DNA from: Oscillospiraceae bacterium
Lineage (GTDB): Bacteria; Bacillota; Clostridia; Oscillospirales; Oscillospiraceae
Assembly: GCA_015067435.1 (NCBI GenBank)
Contig: SVMM01000009.1
Span: 1-64,000, forward strand
DNA length: 64,000 nt
Reading direction: 5' to 3'
Shown here: positions 1 to 8,978 of the stretch, in pieces
Position numbering within the stretch: position 1 is the stretch's first letter
Layout of the letters: the number at the start of each line of letters is the position of its first letter
Position numbers and translations under genes: made by a program
The notes under the pieces: generated by a model
The model's input: the letters and a program-made list of their open reading frames with translations, nothing else
The model's database searches: none
Told to the model about the DNA's origin: nothing

Positions 1-72
1 CCGCAGCTGATGGGCGCGCTGGGCGCGGCGGAGTACGCCCGCCAGAAGGGCATGGCGAAGAAGAGCGCGTAA
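1..72 (+). CDS. C-terminal end of a probable BadF/HgdC-type ATPase (dehydratase activator), partial
   Basis: Only the last 23 residues and the TAA stop are in the window. They read PQLMGALGAAEYARQKG plus a lysine-rich tail. A PQ-x-GALGAA ending is typical of the BadF/BadG/HgdC ATPase family, which transfers one electron at the cost of ATP to 2-hydroxyacyl-CoA dehydratases or benzoyl-CoA reductases. A dehydratase subunit pair lies 6 kb downstream on the other strand, which fits this reading, but so short a tail cannot prove it. Confidence 0.45.
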   Translation, partial: PQLMGALGAAEYARQKGMAKKSA

Positions 73-91
73 GCCCATCATCAATAAAAAC

Positions 92-124
92 AACCGGAAC
101 GGTGTGCCGTTCCGGTTGCTTTTT
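92..124 (+). terminator. Rho-independent terminator
   Basis: An 11-bp perfect stem (AACCGGAACGG with CCGTTCCGGTT) and a TGTG loop are followed by GCTTTTT. It sits 20 bases after the stop of the partial rightward gene. Confidence 0.9.
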
Positions 125-164
125 GCGTAATTCTATAACCTGATTGCTCAAAGTCTATCAAAAA

Positions 165-1223
165 TCATTTTTTCGGCTTGTCGCTGTTGAGCCATGCGAC
201 GAACTCCTCCAGCGGCAGCTCGCCGGCGCTGCACTTGTCGCGCTTCGCGCGCGCCTCCACCGACCACGCGGTGAACTCCTCCCGCGTCATCAGGCCGTAG
301 CGGATGCGGGCGTTGTGCGTCTTGTACGAGCGCTTGTACTCGCGCACCGCTGGGTCCTCCATCTGCCGCTGCTCGTAGAGCCGCAGGGAGCCCATCTCGC
401 GGCAGGTCTTGGTGGAATTCTCGATCAGGCGGTCGCAGTATTCCAGCTTCGTGTGCCCGTGGGTGGCAAAGAAGCGGCCGCAATACTTGCACTTGCGCAG
501 GTGCAGATTCTCCTGCAAATAGCGGTAGAGCAGGAACTCCGTGAACGCCTCGGGGTCCTCGGTCTGGAGCACCTCGGTGACGATGTCCTCGCCGCCCTCC
601 GCGGGCACCTCCTCCTCCAGAAACTCGTCGTAGGGGAAGCCGCCCACACCCTTGACCGCCGCCAGATACTGCACCGCGTCGAAGGCGAAGGGGGGATAGG
701 ACTCCAGCCCGAACTGCTTTTGCAGCGCGAAATAGCGCAGCGCCGTGTTCTCGCCCTCGCTGATCGAAAAGACCTGCGTGACGAGCTTGTTCAGATACTC
801 CTGCATCGCGCGGTAGTACGCCATCTGGTCGATGCACTCGTCCAGCGAGATCAGGTCGCCCACCGCGTGCACCACGTGCAATCGCTGGAGCGAGGCGGCG
901 AAGGGCGCGAAGAAAGCGCTCTGGTCCAGCCAGTAGAGCGTGCAGTAAAACAGCGCGTTGAAGCTCTTTTTGAGGTAGCGCCCCTCGTTGATGGACTGTA
1001 CCGCCTCGCGGATCTTGGGCAGCATCTGATCCCAGATCGAAAGGTCGGTCTCCAGAAAGTCGCCGATGGCGGTGCCGGAGGAATACTCCTTGTGGTACAG
1101 GGTCTCCACGCCCTCGCCGTCCTCGCTGAGCGTACGCATTTCAAAGCACTCGGTCTCCGCGTCGGTATAGACCGCGCACCAGATCTTTTTGCGAGGGATC
1201 GGCTGTGTCTGATTCGGCTGCAT
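165..1223 (-). CDS. DUF6076 family protein with a zinc-finger-like Cys cluster
   Basis: A 352-residue cytoplasmic protein with no signal peptide or membrane segment. The C-terminal third has a Cys cluster (CKYCGRFF, then HGHTKLEYC) followed by a basic helical stretch, the arrangement I associate with DUF6076 proteins of Clostridia. The N-terminal two thirds are acidic and helical with no motif I recognise. The start is the ATG at 1223, ten bases after an AAGGAGG site. It is transcribed alone from its own strong promoter at 1265-1293. The function is unknown; the Cys cluster suggests metal and perhaps nucleic-acid binding, which is inference only. Confidence 0.6.
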   Translation of the reverse strand: MQPNQTQPIPRKKIWCAVYTDAETECFEMRTLSEDGEGVETLYHKEYSSGTAIGDFLETDLSIWDQMLPKIREAVQSINEGRYLKKSFNALFYCTLYWLDQSAFFAPFAASLQRLHVVHAVGDLISLDECIDQMAYYRAMQEYLNKLVTQVFSISEGENTALRYFALQKQFGLESYPPFAFDAVQYLAAVKGVGGFPYDEFLEEEVPAEGGEDIVTEVLQTEDPEAFTEFLLYRYLQENLHLRKCKYCGRFFATHGHTKLEYCDRLIENSTKTCREMGSLRLYEQRQMEDPAVREYKRSYKTHNARIRYGLMTREEFTAWSVEARAKRDKCSAGELPLEEFVAWLNSDKPKK

Positions 1224-1264
1224 AGCTGTCGAACCTCCTTTTTCTCATATGTCGCATCCTCTGG

Positions 1265-1293
1265 ATTATAGCAAAAAGACGCCGCCCAGTCAA
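1265..1293 (-). promoter_or_regulatory. Sigma-A promoter of the DUF6076 gene
   Basis: Reading leftward it is TTGACT, 17 bases, then a perfect TATAAT. The -35 box lies in the loop of the terminator hairpin of the upstream glucosidase gene, so terminator and promoter overlap physically. Confidence 0.8.
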
Positions 1294-1311
1294 GAGACCG
1301 GCGGCATCTTT
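1275..1311 (-). terminator. Terminator of the GH13 gene, overlapping the next promoter
   Basis: The leftward transcript forms a stem of AAAGATGCCGCC with GGCGGCGTCTTT (one mismatch) followed by a short T run. It lies 16 bases after the glucosidase stop. Confidence 0.75.
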
Positions 1312-1326
1312 AGTCTATTGGAAATG

Positions 1327-2988
1327 TTATGTAAAATGATAGACCCGACACTCATAGGGCTTTGTGATAAATCCATTTCTGGACAGCTCGCTGCCGTAAT
1401 TCTTCAGCAGCAGCTCGCCGCTCGCGAGATCGAAACCGCGGGGGGCTTTGAAATGCACGGGCCGCTCGACAAAAGAGCAGATGACGAGCAGTTTTTCCCG
1501 CCCAAGGCTCCGGGAGTAGACGTAGAGGCTTCCCGACCATTTCTTGTGGTCGACATAATCGCCATCGCGGATCACGCTAAGTCTCTTGCGAATGGCAATT
1601 GCATCGCGGTAAAAGCGCAGCAGAGAGTCCGGATCGCCCTCCTGCGCCGCGACGTTGATCTCGCGGTAGTTTTCGTTCACGGAGAACCACGGCGTGCCGG
1701 TGGTGAAGCCCGCGTTTTCCTCCGCGCTCCACTGCATCGGCGTGCGCGCGCTGTCGCGGGAGGCGCGGTGGCACCACTTGAGGCGGACGCTGTCGGGCAG
1801 GATGTGGGAGAACATGTGCTCGTAGTGCCAGCGGGTCTGCACGTCCTCGTAGTCCGACGCCTTTTCGGGCCGCCAGTTGACCATGCCGATCTCCTGCCCC
1901 TGGTAGATGAAGGGCGTGCCCTTCTGGAAGAGGTACGACGCCGCGAGCATCTTGCCGCTCTCGACGCGGTACTTCTCGCTGCCGTAGCGGGAGATGACGC
2001 GGGGGTGGTCGTGGTTTTCAAGGTAGAGCATGTTCCACGCCCTGCCCTCCAGCTTCTCCTGCCACTGGTCGAAGGCGCGCTTGAGGCGGCGGGCGGAGAA
2101 GGGGAGCGACGCGTAGTCGATGAGGAAGCAGTCGGCGTTCATGCATTGGAACTGGATCATGGTGTCGAGCTGGCCGTCGGTCTCGTTGATGTAGTCCAGC
2201 GCCTTGCGCGGCGCGACGAGCGGCGCCTCGCCGATGGTGAACGTGTCGTGCCCGGCGAGCGCGTCGCGCTTGAACTCGTTGAGATAGTCGTGGATGCGCG
2301 GGCCGTGGTTGTAGTGCGCGATGCCGCGCACGGTGGGCATGAAGTAGTCGTTGGGCAGGCCGTCCTTTTTGGAGATGAACGTGATGACGTCCTCGCGGAA
2401 GCCGTCCACGCCCTGATCGAGCCAGAAGCGCATGATGCGCTTGACCTCCTCGCGCACGAGGGGGTTGTCCATGTTGAGGTCGGGCTGCTTGACGGCGAAC
2501 AGGTGCAGATAGTACTGCCGCCGCACCTCGTCCCACTGCCATGCCTTGCCCTCGAACATGCTGTCCCAGTTGTTGGGCAGCTTGCCGCCCAGCCCGCCGG
2601 AGCGCCAGATGTAGTAATCGGTGTACGGCTCGATGCGGCGGCGCGACTTCTGGAACCATTCGTGCTCGTCGCTGGTGTGGTTGACGACGAGGTCCATGAT
2701 GACCTTCATGCCGCGCGCGTGCGCGCCGTCGAGCACCCTGCGGAACGCGTCCATGCCGCCGTAGAGGCTGTCGATGTCCATGTAGTCCGAGATGTCGTAG
2801 CCGCAGTCCACCCCCGGGGAGGGGTAGAGCGGCGAGAACCAGATGCCGTCGCAGCCGAGCGATTGGATATAGTCCAGCTTCTCGTACACGCCATAGAGGT
2901 CGCCCACGCCGTCGCCGTTCCCGTCGCGAAAGCTCCGCGGCCAGATCTGATAGAAGACCCTGTCCTTGTACCAGCGCGTCTTTTCCAT
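1327..2988 (-). CDS. GH13 alpha-glucosidase, oligo-1,6-glucosidase type
   Basis: A 553-residue intracellular glycoside hydrolase that releases glucose from the non-reducing end of short alpha-glucans or isomalto-oligosaccharides. The whole GH13 (beta/alpha)8 plan is visible: calcium-loop motif DGNGDGVGD near residue 22, VVNHTSDEHEWF near 101, DGFREDVI with nucleophile Asp200, TIGEAP with acid/base Glu254, and ENHDHPR with His327-Asp328. The residue after the nucleophile is Val, which in this family goes with alpha-1,6 (isomaltase) rather than alpha-1,4 preference. There is no signal peptide. Length is normal. A divergent promoter is shared with argS; no transporter or regulator gene is adjacent. 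Confidence 0.9.
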   Translation of the reverse strand: MEKTRWYKDRVFYQIWPRSFRDGNGDGVGDLYGVYEKLDYIQSLGCDGIWFSPLYPSPGVDCGYDISDYMDIDSLYGGMDAFRRVLDGAHARGMKVIMDLVVNHTSDEHEWFQKSRRRIEPYTDYYIWRSGGLGGKLPNNWDSMFEGKAWQWDEVRRQYYLHLFAVKQPDLNMDNPLVREEVKRIMRFWLDQGVDGFREDVITFISKKDGLPNDYFMPTVRGIAHYNHGPRIHDYLNEFKRDALAGHDTFTIGEAPLVAPRKALDYINETDGQLDTMIQFQCMNADCFLIDYASLPFSARRLKRAFDQWQEKLEGRAWNMLYLENHDHPRVISRYGSEKYRVESGKMLAASYLFQKGTPFIYQGQEIGMVNWRPEKASDYEDVQTRWHYEHMFSHILPDSVRLKWCHRASRDSARTPMQWSAEENAGFTTGTPWFSVNENYREINVAAQEGDPDSLLRFYRDAIAIRKRLSVIRDGDYVDHKKWSGSLYVYSRSLGREKLLVICSFVERPVHFKAPRGFDLASGELLLKNYGSELSRNGFITKPYECRVYHFT

Positions 2989-3024
2989 AGTATCCCCCGT
3001 TTCGCATGTTTTTATCTATTATCT

Positions 3025-3053
3025 ATAATAAGCTATTGCACCGCTTTTTTCAA
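3025..3053 (-). promoter_or_regulatory. Leftward promoter of the GH13 gene
   Basis: TTGAAA, 17 bases, TATTAT on the minus strand, about 37 bases before the start codon. It overlaps the rightward argS promoter. Confidence 0.7.
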
Positions 3054-3064
3054 TGTGTTAAAAT
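3036..3064 (+). promoter_or_regulatory. Rightward promoter of argS
   Basis: TTGCAC, 17 bases, TAAAAT on the plus strand, ending 40 bases before the argS start. It overlaps the leftward promoter by 18 bases, so the two polymerases compete for the same DNA. Confidence 0.7.
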
Positions 3065-3104
3065 GGCGCTTGTATCGGTAAAAACTAGTGAGAGGTGAAG
3101 AACG

Positions 3105-4847
3105 ATGAATATGATCCAAAGCGCAAAAGACCAGATCGTGGAGCTGACGAAGAAGGCCTACGCCGCCGCGGCCGCCGACGGCGCGCTGCCGGAGGGCGTG
3201 GAGACGCCGGTTTCCGTGGAAATACCCAAGGACACCGCCAACGGCGACTATACGACCACCTTCTGCCTCGCCGCGGCGAAGGCGATGCGCAAGAGCCCCC
3301 GCGACGTCGCGCAGATCCTCACGGGCAAGATGAAGCTGGAGGGCAGCTATTTCACCGGCGTGGAGATCGCCGGCCCCGGCTTCCTCAACTTCCGCCTCGG
3401 CGACAAGTGGTACGCCGACGTGCTCGCCGCCGTGGACGCCGAGAGCGACAAGTACGGCCGCGGCGAAGGGCTCAGGGGCAAGAAGTACATGGTGGAGTTC
3501 GTCTCCGCCAACCCCACAGGCCCCATGCACATGGGCAACGCGCGCGGCGGCGTGCTCGGCGACACGCTTTCCAGCGTGCTCGACTGGTCTGGCGCGGAGG
3601 TCTGGCGCGAGTTCTACGTCAACGACGCGGGCAACCAGATCGAGAAGTTCGCCAAGAGCATCGAGGCGCGCTATTTCCAGATCATCAAGGGCGAGGACGC
3701 GGTCGAGTTCCCGGAGGACGGCTACCACGGCGACGACATCCGCGAGCTGGCGCAGGCGTTCTATGAGGTGCACGGCGAGAGCTATCTGGACGTCGACGTC
3801 GAGAAGCGCCACGCCGACATGGCGCGCTTCGGTCTGGACGCCAACATCCCCAAGATGAAGACAGACCTCCTGCGCTACGGCATCAATTTCGACGAGTGGT
3901 TCTTCGAGTCCTCGCTCTACGACAGCGGCGCGGTGCCCGCGGCGATGGAGCTGCTGACCGAGCGCGGCTTCACCTACGAGAAGGACGGCGCGCTCTGGCT
4001 CAAGACGGCGGAGATCATGCGCGAGAACATGAAGCGCGAGGGCAAGACCGACGAGCAGATCGACAAGCTCGACCTCAAGGACGACGTGCTGCGCCGCGCG
4101 AACGGCTTCTACACCTACTTTGCCTCCGACATCGCCTACCACCGCAACAAGTTCGGCGAGCGCGGCTTCGACAAGGTCATCAACATCTGGGGCGCCGACC
4201 ACCACGGCCACGTCGCCCGCCTCAAGGGCGCGGTGGACGCGCTGGGGCTGGACGGCACCAACCGGCTGGACATCGTGCTGATGCAGCTCGTCAAGCTCGT
4301 GCGCGACGGCGAGGCGGTGCGCATGTCCAAGCGCACGGGCAAGACCATCTCGCTCGCGGATCTGCTCGACGAGATCCCCGTCGACGCCTGCCGCTGGTTC
4401 TTCAACACCAAGCCGGACACGCAGATGGAGTTCGACCTCGGCCTCGCCGTGCGCGAGGACAGCGAGAATCCGGTCTACTACGTCCAGTACGCGCACGCGC
4501 GCATTTGCAGCCTCTTGAAGGCGCTCGCCGACGAGGGCTGCGCCGTGCCGGCGGCGGATAAGGTTGACATAACGCTTGCCGCGACCGAGCAGGAGCGCGA
4601 GCTGGTCAAGGCGCTTGCCGGATTCCCGGAGGAGATCCGCCTTGCCGCGCGCGACTACGACCCCAGCTATATCAACCGCTATCTCGTCTCGCTCGCGGGC
4701 ACGTTCCACCGCTTCTACAACGCCTGCCGCATCAAGGGCGAGGCGGAGGGCGTCGTCGCCGTGCGCCTGAAGCTCGCGGAGGCGACGCGCCGCGTGCTGC
4801 GCAACGGCCTCGGCATCCTCGGCGTGAGCGCGCCGGAGAAGATGTAA
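3105..4847 (+). CDS. argS: Arginyl-tRNA synthetase
   Basis: A 580-residue class I aminoacyl-tRNA synthetase charging tRNA-Arg in the cytoplasm. It has the N-terminal additional domain (residues 1-110), the HIGH-type motif as HMGN in NPTGPMHMGNARGG near residue 138, the KMSKS-type loop as RMSKRTGK near 406, and a C-terminal DALR anticodon-binding domain. Length matches bacterial ArgRS. The start follows GAGAGGTGAAG. It is a single gene between its own promoter and a strong bidirectional terminator. Confidence 0.97.
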   Translation: MNMIQSAKDQIVELTKKAYAAAAADGALPEGVETPVSVEIPKDTANGDYTTTFCLAAAKAMRKSPRDVAQILTGKMKLEGSYFTGVEIAGPGFLNFRLGDKWYADVLAAVDAESDKYGRGEGLRGKKYMVEFVSANPTGPMHMGNARGGVLGDTLSSVLDWSGAEVWREFYVNDAGNQIEKFAKSIEARYFQIIKGEDAVEFPEDGYHGDDIRELAQAFYEVHGESYLDVDVEKRHADMARFGLDANIPKMKTDLLRYGINFDEWFFESSLYDSGAVPAAMELLTERGFTYEKDGALWLKTAEIMRENMKREGKTDEQIDKLDLKDDVLRRANGFYTYFASDIAYHRNKFGERGFDKVINIWGADHHGHVARLKGAVDALGLDGTNRLDIVLMQLVKLVRDGEAVRMSKRTGKTISLADLLDEIPVDACRWFFNTKPDTQMEFDLGLAVREDSENPVYYVQYAHARICSLLKALADEGCAVPAADKVDITLAATEQERELVKALAGFPEEIRLAARDYDPSYINRYLVSLAGTFHRFYNACRIKGEAEGVVAVRLKLAEATRRVLRNGLGILGVSAPEKM

Positions 4848-4871
4848 GCGCTCAAAACAACACAAACAATG

Positions 4872-4900
4872 AAACCGCGGGGCGCAAGCCCCGCGGTTTT
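4872..4900. terminator. Bidirectional terminator between argS and gap
   Basis: A 12-bp perfect stem (AAACCGCGGGGC with GCCCCGCGGTTT), a GCAA loop, and T/A runs on both sides. It serves the two convergent genes. Confidence 0.9.
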
Positions 4901-4912
4901 GTCGTTGTCGGA

Positions 4913-5959
4913 TCAGCGCTCGTCGGTAAACGTGCCGGTGGGATGGTCGACGCTGTGCATATGGGTCATCAGGTCGATGAGCTTGTTGGTGTAGCCCCAC
5001 TCGTTGTCGTACCACGCGATGAGCTTGACAAAGTTGTCGTCGAGCATGATGCCCGCCTTTTCGTCGAAAATGCAGGTCTGGGGGAAGCCGGTCAGGTCGC
5101 TGGAGACGACGGGGTCCTCCGTGCAGGTGATGATGCCCTTCATGCTGTGCTGCGCCGCGTTCTCCATGGCGACGCAGACGTCGTGATAGGTGGCGGGGGT
5201 CTTCAGCCGCGCGGTCAGGTCGACCACGGACACGTCCGTCGTCGGAACGCGGAAGCTCATGCCGGTCATGCGGCCCTTGAGCTCCGGAATGACCTCGCCG
5301 ACCGCCTTCGCCGCGCCGGTGGTGGAGGGGATGATGTTGCCCAGCACGCTGCGGCCCGTGCGCCAGTCCTTGCCGCCGCGGGAGTCGACGGGCTTCTGCT
5401 TGGCGGTGGCGGAGTGGATGGTGGACATGAGCGCCTGCTCGATGCCGAAGGTGTCGTTGATGACCTTCGCCATCGGCGCGAGGCAGTTCGTCGTGCAGGA
5501 GGCGTTGGACACCACGTCCATCTCCGGCTTGTACCACGTGTTGTTGACGCCCATGACGAACGTCGGCGTCTCGGTATCCTTCGACGGGGCGGAGAGGATG
5601 ACCTTCTTCGCGCCGTTCTTGAGGTGGACCGATGCCTTCTCCTTCGTCAGATACGCGCCGGTGGATTCGATGATGTACTCGGCATAGCAGTCGTCCCAGG
5701 GGATCTCCGCGGCGTCGGAATAGCTGTAGACGCGGATCTTCTGCCCGTTGACGATCAGGTGCTTGTCGTCGTGCTCGACCGAGCCGTAGAACGTGCGGAA
5801 CACCGAGTCGTATTTGACCTGATAGACCATGAAGTCAAGATCGGCGTTGCGCAGGTTGATGCCGCAGATGTGATAGCTGTGGCTGCCGCGCTCGATCATG
5901 CTGCGCAGTGCAATGCGTCCGATGCGTCCGAAACCGTTGATGCCAACTTGAATCGCCAT
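4913..5959 (-). CDS. gap: Glyceraldehyde-3-phosphate dehydrogenase, atypical cofactor loop
   Basis: A 348-residue glycolytic dehydrogenase that phosphorylates and oxidises glyceraldehyde-3-phosphate. The Rossmann motif INGFGRIGR (residues 7-15), the active site SCTTNC with catalytic Cys155, and the C-terminal WYDNEWGYTNKL are all present. The start is the ATG at 5959 after GGGAGGA, not the upstream in-frame ATG. Odd point: after the second strand the sequence is INLRNADLD, so the Asp that usually holds the adenosine ribose of NAD (as in IND) is Leu36 followed by Arg37. That pair could admit NADP. It is monocistronic with its own promoter. Confidence 0.95.
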   Translation of the reverse strand: MAIQVGINGFGRIGRIALRSMIERGSHSYHICGINLRNADLDFMVYQVKYDSVFRTFYGSVEHDDKHLIVNGQKIRVYSYSDAAEIPWDDCYAEYIIESTGAYLTKEKASVHLKNGAKKVILSAPSKDTETPTFVMGVNNTWYKPEMDVVSNASCTTNCLAPMAKVINDTFGIEQALMSTIHSATAKQKPVDSRGGKDWRTGRSVLGNIIPSTTGAAKAVGEVIPELKGRMTGMSFRVPTTDVSVVDLTARLKTPATYHDVCVAMENAAQHSMKGIITCTEDPVVSSDLTGFPQTCIFDEKAGIMLDDNFVKLIAWYDNEWGYTNKLIDLMTHMHSVDHPTGTFTDER

Positions 5960-6030
5960 ATTTGCCGTCCTCCCTTTATTCGGCGCCAGTTGCGGCACGC
6001 TCGCACGCGCCGCACTGCCCCATTGTCTCC

Positions 6031-6059
6031 AGTATAAGCCAAACGTACCATGAAGTCAA
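6031..6059 (-). promoter_or_regulatory. Sigma-A promoter of gap
   Basis: Leftward TTGACT, 17 bases, TATACT, about 70 bases before the gap start. It is near consensus, as expected for a highly expressed glycolytic gene. Confidence 0.85.
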
Positions 6060-6101
6060 CCATACAAGTTCCGCAAAAGAAGCCAAACCCCGCCGCGCTT
6101 T

Positions 6102-7679
6102 TCACCACGCGTTCTCGTCCGGCAGCGTTTCGATCGTGGGGTCGAGCGGCTCCTCGCGCATGACCGTGCGCATGTAGGCGTTGAGTTGGTCGCGGATCGC
6201 CTGGCGCGTGTAGACGCGCGGGTCGCACAGGTCGTGGCAGACCCAGACGAGGTGGATGCCGCGTGCGCGCGCCTGCTCCTCGAACTGGCCGTGCATGCCG
6301 TCGAGCGCCTTGCAGCTCATGTGCTCCCACATGATGACCATGTCGGCGTTGAGCTGCTCGCAGAACTCCCACAGCTCGTCGACGAGCACCTTGTAGCCGC
6401 CGTGCGTGCGGTTGCGCATAATCATGTTCTCGTTGAGCCACGCCATGTCGTAGTACGCCTGTTTGCGGTTCTCGGGCGTGTCCTCCTCGGCGATCATCTT
6501 CGTGTTCACGAGCGAGAGCATGTCGGTCAGCGGCACGATGCCCCAGCAGTGCACCATCCAGTTGAGCATGTCGATGCAGTACTGCGGCTGCACGCCCCAG
6601 ACGATCGCGCGGTGGCGGTACTCCGGCGCCATCATGCGCTTCGCGGCGTAGCCCCGCTCGGCGTATTTCGTGATCTTCGCGTCGATGGGCGGGAAGTCGG
6701 GCGAGCGCCCGCAGTTGCCCATGTAGTTCGTGTCGTTGTAGAGCGAGAACGGCGCGCCGACGAACTGCGGGTAGGGCGTCGCGTTGATCTCCAGCCACGC
6801 GAGGCGCCTGCGTGTGGCGTCGTTGACGCGCTTCGCGCACTCGAAGTAGTGCGCCCAGTCCCATTTCTCGCCCGTGTGCTCCTCCACGAAGGCGATCGCC
6901 TGCTGGATGTCCCGCGCGGCGTAGTCCTGCACGTCCGGCTCGCGGTGGCGCATGGGCGCGACGAGCTGGAACGTCGGGATGCCGTACTCGCGCTCCAGGC
7001 GCTTGGCGATGACGCCGTTGCCCATGAGCGACCCGTCGCAGGTGGTGTTGACCTGCACCGCGCACGCGCCGAGCACGGGGAAGTCGTCCTCGATGGAGAT
7101 GCCCGCCTCCGCCTCTGGCATGGGGCAGACGTCGCCGGGGATACCGAACTGCTGCGCCACATCGAGATAGTGCGTGGTAGAGTTCTGCGTGAGGAGGTTC
7201 GCGACGAACATCGTCGGCACCTCGCGCAAAATCGCCTTCACGGTCGGGAAGCCCATCATGAACGCGGTCATCGCGTTTTCGTCCGTCAGGACGCACTTCG
7301 CCGAGAACTTCTCGTCGTTGCCGGTCTTGCGGTCGCCGCGGAAGACGTTGTCCATCGTCTTCGCCACGTCGTAGACGACGAAGTCCATCGACGTGTGCAC
7401 GATGCGCAGCGCCTCGTCGCGCAGGCCCATCGTGAACTTGTCGACCATGTGCGGCACGGCGAGGTAATTCGCCATCCAGCGGTAGCGGAACATCGCCTTG
7501 ACGTTGCGGGGCTTGACGATGAACTTCGCGAGGATGGACATGATGTACAGCCATCTGCCGTAGTCGTAGAGCGTGTCGCGCGCGCCGCGCCACTCGCGGC
7601 GCACACGCACCTTGCCGCCGTCGAACAAAATGCCGAGCTGCTGGTCGCCGGGGCGCTTCCAACCCTCCTGTACCGTCAT
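6102..7679 (-). CDS. 2-hydroxyacyl-CoA dehydratase, large subunit
   Basis: A 525-residue subunit of the HgdB/FldB-like family. With its partner it would remove water from a 2-hydroxyacyl-CoA made from an amino acid, using a [4Fe-4S]-bound ketyl radical. Family features include the Cys-bearing block NTTCDGSLMGNGVIAKR, the stretch MWEHMSCKALDG, and the C-terminal HDLCDPRVYTRQAIRDQ. It is longer than the usual 380-480 residues. The start is the ATG at 7679, overlapping the stop of the partner gene by four bases, so the two are translationally coupled. The substrate cannot be told from sequence. The activator ATPase is not adjacent on this strand; the probable one ends at position 72. Confidence 0.85.
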   Translation of the reverse strand: MTVQEGWKRPGDQQLGILFDGGKVRVRREWRGARDTLYDYGRWLYIMSILAKFIVKPRNVKAMFRYRWMANYLAVPHMVDKFTMGLRDEALRIVHTSMDFVVYDVAKTMDNVFRGDRKTGNDEKFSAKCVLTDENAMTAFMMGFPTVKAILREVPTMFVANLLTQNSTTHYLDVAQQFGIPGDVCPMPEAEAGISIEDDFPVLGACAVQVNTTCDGSLMGNGVIAKRLEREYGIPTFQLVAPMRHREPDVQDYAARDIQQAIAFVEEHTGEKWDWAHYFECAKRVNDATRRRLAWLEINATPYPQFVGAPFSLYNDTNYMGNCGRSPDFPPIDAKITKYAERGYAAKRMMAPEYRHRAIVWGVQPQYCIDMLNWMVHCWGIVPLTDMLSLVNTKMIAEEDTPENRKQAYYDMAWLNENMIMRNRTHGGYKVLVDELWEFCEQLNADMVIMWEHMSCKALDGMHGQFEEQARARGIHLVWVCHDLCDPRVYTRQAIRDQLNAYMRTVMREEPLDPTIETLPDENAW

Positions 7680-8875
7680 ACCGTCGCCCCCTTCTTGAGC
7701 TTTTTGATCTCCATGCTCTCCACAAACGCCTGCACGCGGGTGCGCAGCTGGCCGGACGCGGAGGCGGAGTTGTACGGCCGATCCACCGAGAGCACGGGGA
7801 AGCCGAAGTCGTCGCGCAGCATCGTCGAGCCCATCAGCCGCTCGTACGCCCACGGGTCGCAGAACTTGACCTGCTCGTAGATGACGCCGTCGGCGCCGTA
7901 CTCGCGCGCGATGTCGTTGACGTACTCCTTGCGGCCGTAGACCTTCGCCATGTTCATCATGCGCGGGCACTGGCAGGCGTAGAGATAGTGGCGGCAGACC
8001 TGCGTGAGCGCGTCCTCGTCCGCCGTGAGCGGGATCGGATCGCGCCCCGGCAGGGAGCCGAAGCAGAACCGGTCGGCGCAGACGTAGGCGCCCGTCTCCT
8101 CGATGAGCTTAATGAGCGCGCTGTCGTCGACCTCCGAGCCGACGAGCGCCACGCGGGCGCGCCACGGCTTGTCGTCCGGCTCGCGCGTCTTGAGCTCCTC
8201 AAGCGTCTCGGCGAGCTTGTCGACGATCAGATATTTCGGACACACGTAGGTCGCGAGCGTCAGCACGTGGAACTCGTAGCCGGTGATGCGCGGCCTTTCC
8301 TCCTTGCGGAAGTCGCCGATGGCGCGGATCAGCTCACAGACGCGGTTGTGCGCCTCCACCGCCTTGCGGATGGAGGCGTCGGAGGTATCGAGGCCGTAGT
8401 GCTCCGCGAGCGGCTTCAAAATGTGGTTTTTGCACTGGAGCACGTAGAGGTCAAGGTTGTTGTCGTCCGCCTTGAGCGGGATCTCCATGTACTCCCAGAA
8501 GAACCGGTCGTTGTCCTTGCCCATGGTCTTCAAGAGCTCCATGTTCTCAATGCAGCGGTTCATCATGGTGCAGCCGTCCGGCGCGACGACGCAGTCGGCG
8601 AAGTTGAAGCCGCCCTCGATGGCGCGCTCCAGCAGCGCGCGGCTGGTTTCGCACAGAAACGCCGTCATATAGTAGGTCGAAATGTCGAGCGAGCCGGTGT
8701 GCGGCGCGAACAGGCGGATCGAAAACACCCTGTCCAGATTCAGCAGCGGCTCCGGCACGTTCTCGCAGGGATACGCGGCGCACACGCCGCCGTCGCGCTT
8801 TGCCTGCGCGATCAGTTCGTTGTTCGCCGTTTGCAGCAGGTTTTCGAAATACAGCAGATGCTTGAGATCTCTCAT
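7676..8875 (-). CDS. 2-hydroxyacyl-CoA dehydratase, small subunit
   Basis: A 399-residue partner subunit, first gene of the pair. It begins near a Cys/Pro/Glu block (VCAAYPCENVPEPLL), has the middle Cys region FADCVVAPDGCTMMNRC, and ends with FCDPWAYERLMGS, the Cys positions that hold the iron-sulfur cluster in this family. The start at 8875 follows ACAGGAGCG. The upstream in-frame extension has no ribosome site and was dropped. No membrane segment; cytoplasmic. The substrate is unknown; phenyllactyl-, hydroxyglutaryl- and lactyl-CoA are all possible. Confidence 0.85.
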   Translation of the reverse strand: MRDLKHLLYFENLLQTANNELIAQAKRDGGVCAAYPCENVPEPLLNLDRVFSIRLFAPHTGSLDISTYYMTAFLCETSRALLERAIEGGFNFADCVVAPDGCTMMNRCIENMELLKTMGKDNDRFFWEYMEIPLKADDNNLDLYVLQCKNHILKPLAEHYGLDTSDASIRKAVEAHNRVCELIRAIGDFRKEERPRITGYEFHVLTLATYVCPKYLIVDKLAETLEELKTREPDDKPWRARVALVGSEVDDSALIKLIEETGAYVCADRFCFGSLPGRDPIPLTADEDALTQVCRHYLYACQCPRMMNMAKVYGRKEYVNDIAREYGADGVIYEQVKFCDPWAYERLMGSTMLRDDFGFPVLSVDRPYNSASASGQLRTRVQAFVESMEIKKLKKGATV

Positions 8876-8978
8876 GTTATTACGCTCCTGTTTCCTGTAA
8901 TACGGTCGGTCTGGTGGTCGGCTCCTCCTTTCTCGAATACAGTCTATCAATTTGCCGCGGCAAACGCAAGAAAAGACT

